Shown: piece after piece, positions 58,933-64,000 of the stretch
How positions within the stretch are numbered: position 1 is the first letter of the stretch
Layout: each line of letters starts with the position of its first letter
Source of the DNA: Agrobacterium vitis
GTDB lineage: Bacteria > Pseudomonadota > Alphaproteobacteria > Rhizobiales > Rhizobiaceae
Length of the DNA: 64,000 nucleotides
NCBI RefSeq assembly: GCF_013337045.2
Contig: NZ_CP118260.1
Span: 881,001 to 945,000, forward strand
Direction of reading: 5' to 3'
Made by a program: the position numbers and the translations under genes
Notes under the pieces: generated by a model
Seen by the model: only the letters and a program-made list of their open reading frames with translations
Told to the model about the DNA's origin: nothing
Database searches by the model: none

Positions 58933-59967
58933 ATGACACAGACCGTTCCCGTGTTCGATGGCCATAACGATGTGCTGCTGCGGCTGCGCCGCTCTGGCCG
59001 TCCCCATCCCTACCGCGATTTTTTGCAGGGCGGCGAGGCCGGGCATATTGATTTGCCCAAGGCGCGCCAGGGTGGATTGGCCGGTGGACTTTGCGCTGTG
59101 TTCATTCCCTCACCAAGTTTCAAACCCAATGACGCCGGGGATTTCCTGGCGCCGGCCCAGCCGGAAGCGCTGAATGAGACGCTGGCCATGGCCCGGTTGC
59201 TGTTGGAAATCGAGGCGAATTCGGCTGGTCGCGTCAAGGTCTGCCGCAGCGCCGCCGATATCCGGCATTGCCTGGAAAATGAAATCTTCGCGGCGGTTTT
59301 TCACATTGAAGGCGTCGAGGCCATCGCTGCCGATCTCGATGCACTGTATGTGCTGCATCAGGCGGGGCTCCGCTCGCTCGGTCCGGTCTGGAGCCGACCG
59401 AATATCTTTGCGCATGGCGTGCCCTTCCGCTTTCCATCCTCCCCGGATATCGGCCCCGGTCTGACTGATGCTGGTAAGGACTTGATCCGGGCCTGCAATG
59501 AGCTGAAGATCATGGTCGATCTCTCTCATATGAACGAACAGGGCTTCTGGGATATCGCCGGTCTTTCCAAGGCGCCGCTTGTCGCCTCCCATTCCAACGC
59601 CCACGCGCTTTGCCCCCATAGCCGCAACCTTACAAACAAGCAGCTGGATGCCATCCGTGATAGCGGCGGACTGGTCGGCATCAATTTCGGGGTGATTTTC
59701 CTGCGCGAAGACGGTCAACGCAATCTCGATACACCGCTGGATGTGCTCATCGACCATATCGATTATATGGTGACGCGCATGGGCATCGATCATGTGGCGC
59801 TCGGCTCAGACTTCGACGGCACCACCGTTCCAGACGCCCTGAAGGATGCAACGGGCCTGCCCTTGATCGTCAAGGGACTGGAAGCGCGTGGTTATGATGC
59901 GACCTCGATTGCCAAGATCTGCCACGGAAACTGGATCTCAGTGCTGGAACGGACCTGGGGCGCTTGA
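58933..59967 (+). CDS. Membrane dipeptidase-like protein (peptidase family M19)
   Basis: 344 aa from ATG 58933 (AAGGA upstream; an ATG six codons earlier is possible). Binuclear zinc site residues visible are H11 and D13 (PVFDGHNDVLL), the bridging Glu in VFHIEGVEAI, and histidines in DLSHMNEQGFWDI and VASHSNAHALCPHSRN. M19 enzymes cleave dipeptides, often with a D-residue at the second position. Cytoplasmic here (no signal). Divergent from the D-aminopeptidase-like gene across 247 bp without other features. Confidence 0.9.
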   Translation: MTQTVPVFDGHNDVLLRLRRSGRPHPYRDFLQGGEAGHIDLPKARQGGLAGGLCAVFIPSPSFKPNDAGDFLAPAQPEALNETLAMARLLLEIEANSAGRVKVCRSAADIRHCLENEIFAAVFHIEGVEAIAADLDALYVLHQAGLRSLGPVWSRPNIFAHGVPFRFPSSPDIGPGLTDAGKDLIRACNELKIMVDLSHMNEQGFWDIAGLSKAPLVASHSNAHALCPHSRNLTNKQLDAIRDSGGLVGINFGVIFLREDGQRNLDTPLDVLIDHIDYMVTRMGIDHVALGSDFDGTTVPDALKDATGLPLIVKGLEARGYDATSIAKICHGNWISVLERTWGA

Positions 59968-60020
59968 CGTACATTAACCATTGACGCCGGAGCGAACCCA
60001 GCTATTCTAAAGGCATTCAC

Positions 60021-60115
60021 CAGGGGTGTCCCGCAAGGGGCTGAGATTCCGCTACGCATAATAGCAGCGCGGTGACCCGTTGAACCTGATCCAGTTCATA
60101 CTGGCGTAGGGACGG
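60021..60115 (+). ncRNA. TPP riboswitch (THI element) upstream of thiC
   Basis: The conserved blocks are in order: CAGGGGTG, GGGGCTGAGAT, GTGACCCGTTGAACCTGATC and AGTTCATACTGGCGTAGGGA. These are the diagnostic thi-box parts of the TPP aptamer. It lies 121 bases upstream of thiC and should lower thiCOSG expression when thiamine pyrophosphate is plentiful. The expression platform (60116-60235) contains a GCCC-GTTAT-GGGC hairpin, but whether it stops transcription or hides the start site is not clear. Confidence 0.96.
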
Positions 60116-60217
60116 TGCAAGCGCTGCAAAACCATGGCCCGTATTGGGTTGGCCCGTTATGGGCGGGTAAAGCGTCTTTCCATCATTCCGGCTGTCATGA
60201 CTGGGTCTCCAACCTGA

Positions 60218-62068
<1,851 letters not shown>

Positions 62069-62069
62069 T

Positions 62070-63062
62070 ATGTCCGTTCTGATCAAGGGGGCCGGCGTTG
62101 CCGGCCTCACATTGGCGTTTGAACTTGTTCAACGCGGTATCAATGTCGCGGTGCGCGATATCAAAAGCTACGTGGGGCAGGGGGCCTCTCACTATGCGGG
62201 CGGCATGCTGGCGCCCTATTGTGAGCGGGAAGCCGCAGAAGAGCAGGTTCTGACGCTAGGCCTTGCAGCTGCGGACTGGTGGGAGCGGGCTTTGCCTGGC
62301 TCCGTCACGCGCAAGGGGACACTGGTGCTGACCCCAAACCGCGATATCCAGGACCTGAACCGCTTTGCCAGCCGCACAAGCGGCCATCAATGGCTGGACG
62401 CCGATGGCATCGCCGCATTGGAACCGGATTTGGCCGGGCGTTTTCGCAAGGGCCTGTTTTTCGCGGATGAAGCCCATCTCGATCCACGCCAGGCATTGGA
62501 TGGTCTTTATCAGGCGTTGGTGCAGAAGGGCGTCTCTTTCTATCTCGGACCGGATGCCGAGCCTGATACCAGCAGCTTTGACTGTATCGTCGATTGTACC
62601 GGCGCGGCTGCCATCGACACGATCGAAAACCTGCGCGGGGTGCGCGGCGAAATGATCTATCTGCAAACACCGGATATAAGCCTGAGCCGCCCCATCCGCT
62701 TGCTGCATCCGCGCCATCCGATCTACATCGTGCCACGCGACAACAATTGCTTCATGGTCGGCGCCACCATGATAGAGGCGCGGGATGACGGCCCGATCAG
62801 CGCCCGGTCTCTCATGGAATTTCTGAATGCCGCCTATACGTTGAACCCGGCTTTTGGCGAGGCCCGGCTGATCGAGGCTGGCGTCGGTATTCGCCCGGCC
62901 TTTGCCGATAATCTGCCGCGCATTGTCGAGACACAAGATGGTTTGGCGATTGCCGGAATGCACCGTCATGGCTTCCTGCTGTCTCCCGCCATGGCCCGGC
63001 AGGCGGCGGACCTAATCGAACACGCGACGTCAAATCAACCCACCCGGAGAGCGACCCGATGA
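62070..63062 (+). CDS. thiO: Glycine oxidase, thiamine biosynthesis
   Basis: 330 aa from ATG 62070, one base after the thiC stop (GGGAGA upstream). FAD enzyme of the DAO family: VLIKGAGVAGLTLAFELVQRG (GxGxxG), ASHYAGGMLAPYCEREAAEE (ThiO-type) and AGMHRHGFLLSPAMARQAADL at the end. It oxidises glycine to the imine used by ThiG for the thiazole ring. It overlaps thiS by 4 bp. Confidence 0.94.
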   Translation: MSVLIKGAGVAGLTLAFELVQRGINVAVRDIKSYVGQGASHYAGGMLAPYCEREAAEEQVLTLGLAAADWWERALPGSVTRKGTLVLTPNRDIQDLNRFASRTSGHQWLDADGIAALEPDLAGRFRKGLFFADEAHLDPRQALDGLYQALVQKGVSFYLGPDAEPDTSSFDCIVDCTGAAAIDTIENLRGVRGEMIYLQTPDISLSRPIRLLHPRHPIYIVPRDNNCFMVGATMIEARDDGPISARSLMEFLNAAYTLNPAFGEARLIEAGVGIRPAFADNLPRIVETQDGLAIAGMHRHGFLLSPAMARQAADLIEHATSNQPTRRATR

Positions 63063-63256
63063 AACTGATCGTCAATGGGGAGCAATTGGACTGCTCCGCC
63101 CCCACTCTTTCGACGCTTCTCGAACAATTGGACTATGAGGGCGAATGGCTGGCGACAGCGATCAACGGCGATCTCGTCCACGCCGAAGACCGGCAGGACT
63201 GCGCTTTGAACGATGGCGACAGAATCGAAATTCTCTCACCAATGCAGGGAGGCTGA
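63059..63256 (+). CDS. thiS: Sulfur carrier protein ThiS
   Basis: 65 aa, beta-grasp fold. The C-terminal Gly-Gly (SPMQGG) is present, to be adenylated and thiocarboxylated by ThiF or equivalent. It carries sulfur to the thiazole synthase ThiG, which follows after one base. [24 protein letters not shown] is the usual N-terminus. Confidence 0.94.
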   Translation: MKLIVNGEQLDCSAPTLSTLLEQLDYEGEWLATAINGDLVHAEDRQDCALNDGDRIEILSPMQGG

Positions 63257-63257
63257 T

Positions 63258-64000
63258 ATGCTGACACTCTATGGAATCGAACTTTCCTCTCGCCTGTTGC
63301 TCGGCACGGCTCGTTATCCATCGCCAGCCATTCTCGCGGAGGCCGTGCGCCGCTCTAAAACCGAGATCGTCACACTATCCCTGCGTCGGGAAACAGCAGG
63401 CGGCAAAGCGGGCGGCGCCTTCTTCGAGCTGATCAGGGAATTGGGCGTGCGGGTTCTGCCGAATACCGCCGGATGCCACAGCGTCAAGGAAGCGGTGCTG
63501 ACGGCTAAAATGGCGCGGGAGGTGTTTCGCACCAACTGGATCAAGCTGGAACTGATCGGCCACCAGGACACTCTGCAACCAGATGTGTTTCAACTGGTCG
63601 AGGCCGCTCGAATTCTGACGGAAGACGGTTTCGAGGTCTTTCCCTATACCACTGAGGATCTGGTGGTCGGCGAGCATCTCCTGAGCGCTGGCTGCAAAGT
63701 GTTGATGCCATGGTGCGCACCAATCGGCAGTGCCATGGGACCGCAAAATATCCCCGGTCTTCGCGCCATGCGCGCCGAATTTCCAGACGTCCCGCTGATC
63801 GTCGATGCTGGTATCGGTCGGCCATCTCATGCAGCCACGGTGATGGAACTGGGCTTCGACGCCGTACTGCTGAATACAGCGGTGGCCGCCGCTGCGGACC
63901 CAGCCGCCATGGCCGAAGCCTTCGCAAACGCAATTGACGCTGGTCGCGGTGGCTACCTCGCTGGATTGTTGGAGCCAAGAGACATGGCCGTTCCATCGAC
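63258..64000 (+). CDS. thiG: Thiazole synthase ThiG, 3' end outside window
   Basis: 247 codons from ATG 63258 to the right edge; the full protein is usually about 257-260 aa. The Schiff-base lysine is K96 ([19 protein letters not shown]), the phosphate loop is [29 protein letters not shown], and [14 protein letters not shown] is typical. It joins deoxyxylulose phosphate, the ThiO imine and ThiS sulfur into the thiazole phosphate. Last visible gene of the riboswitch-controlled operon; thiE would be expected next. Confidence 0.95.
   Translation, partial: MLTLYGIELSSRLLLGTARYPSPAILAEAVRRSKTEIVTLSLRRETAGGKAGGAFFELIRELGVRVLPNTAGCHSVKEAVLTAKMAREVFRTNWIKLELIGHQDTLQPDVFQLVEAARILTEDGFEVFPYTTEDLVVGEHLLSAGCKVLMPWCAPIGSAMGPQNIPGLRAMRAEFPDVPLIVDAGIGRPSHAATVMELGFDAVLLNTAVAAAADPAAMAEAFANAIDAGRGGYLAGLLEPRDMAVPS

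Overview
The window reads as chromosomal or chromid DNA of an alphaproteobacterium of the order Rhizobiales, most like the Agrobacterium/Allorhizobium/Rhizobium group. The signs are the gene content (acdR-acdS, pxp/kip loci, nrtABD-nirBD-nasA-cysG behind a sigma-54 promoter, thiCOSG behind a TPP riboswitch), a small RNA with four CCUCCUCCC hairpins, and dispersed intergenic palindromes. The species is inferred from this pattern; no rRNA or tRNA is present. About 57 protein genes are supported, two of them cut by the window edges.

Layout. 1-3.7 kb: a YcsI/DUF1445 gene (cut), pxpA and a YcsG-type NRAMP-like transporter, divergent from a GntR/FCD regulator with a clear palindromic operator. 3.7-5.3 kb: AcdR-like Lrp regulator divergent from ACC deaminase. 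5.4-9.8 kb: a hypothetical protein, a GNAT acetyltransferase, a hydroxyacid dehydrogenase and a succinate-semialdehyde dehydrogenase. 9.8-16.3 kb: LysR, then an operon of pxpA, biotin carrier, biotin carboxylase, pxpB (KipI-like) and pxpC (KipA-like), then a GntR regulator with two winged-helix domains. 16.8-28.6 kb: a polyamine/opine-type ABC transporter with two unequal ATPases, two permeases and two binding proteins (one without a signal peptide), together with two SDRs, a PgdA/imidase-type deacetylase, a small CxxC protein, a CobW GTPase and an amidase. 28.7-30.7 kb: Lrp divergent from a FAD amino-acid oxidase-like gene. 30.9-32.4 kb: SulP transporter.

32.4-45 kb is the nitrate assimilation region. 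On the minus strand, nasT-nasS lies upstream of nrtA-nrtB-nrtD-nirB-nirD-nasA-cysG. The leader of the operon has a textbook sigma-54 promoter, hexaloop hairpins of the ANTAR-target type and a terminator-like hairpin, so nitrate (NasS/NasT) and nitrogen status (NtrC/RpoN, inferred) probably converge there. At the far end of the operon lies a convergent small RNA gene with four anti-Shine-Dalgarno hairpins (cuckoo/CcsR type).

45-60 kb: a secreted pentapeptide protein, a PhyH-like oxygenase, a DUF922 secreted protease-like protein, LysR-gcdH-CoA transferase (glutarate degradation), a small NTF2-like secreted protein, and a group of enzymes acting on D-amino acids and peptides (P1/DmpA peptidase, D-amino acid aminotransferase, D-aminopeptidase-like serine hydrolase, M19 dipeptidase). 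Inside this group sits a module of an AttH-like lipocalin, a TetR regulator and a NIPSNAP protein, bracketed by two inverted copies of an intergenic repeat and holding a perfect 26-bp palindrome. 60-64 kb: TPP riboswitch, thiC, thiO, thiS and the start of thiG.

A theme runs through much of the window: handling of cyclic amides and D-amino acids (5-oxoproline, D-glutamate, imides, D-peptides). The most interesting candidates are the split biotin-carboxylase/PxpBC operon, the imidase-CobW-amidase ABC cluster with its odd ATPase, the four-hairpin small RNA, and the bracketed module near 55 kb.
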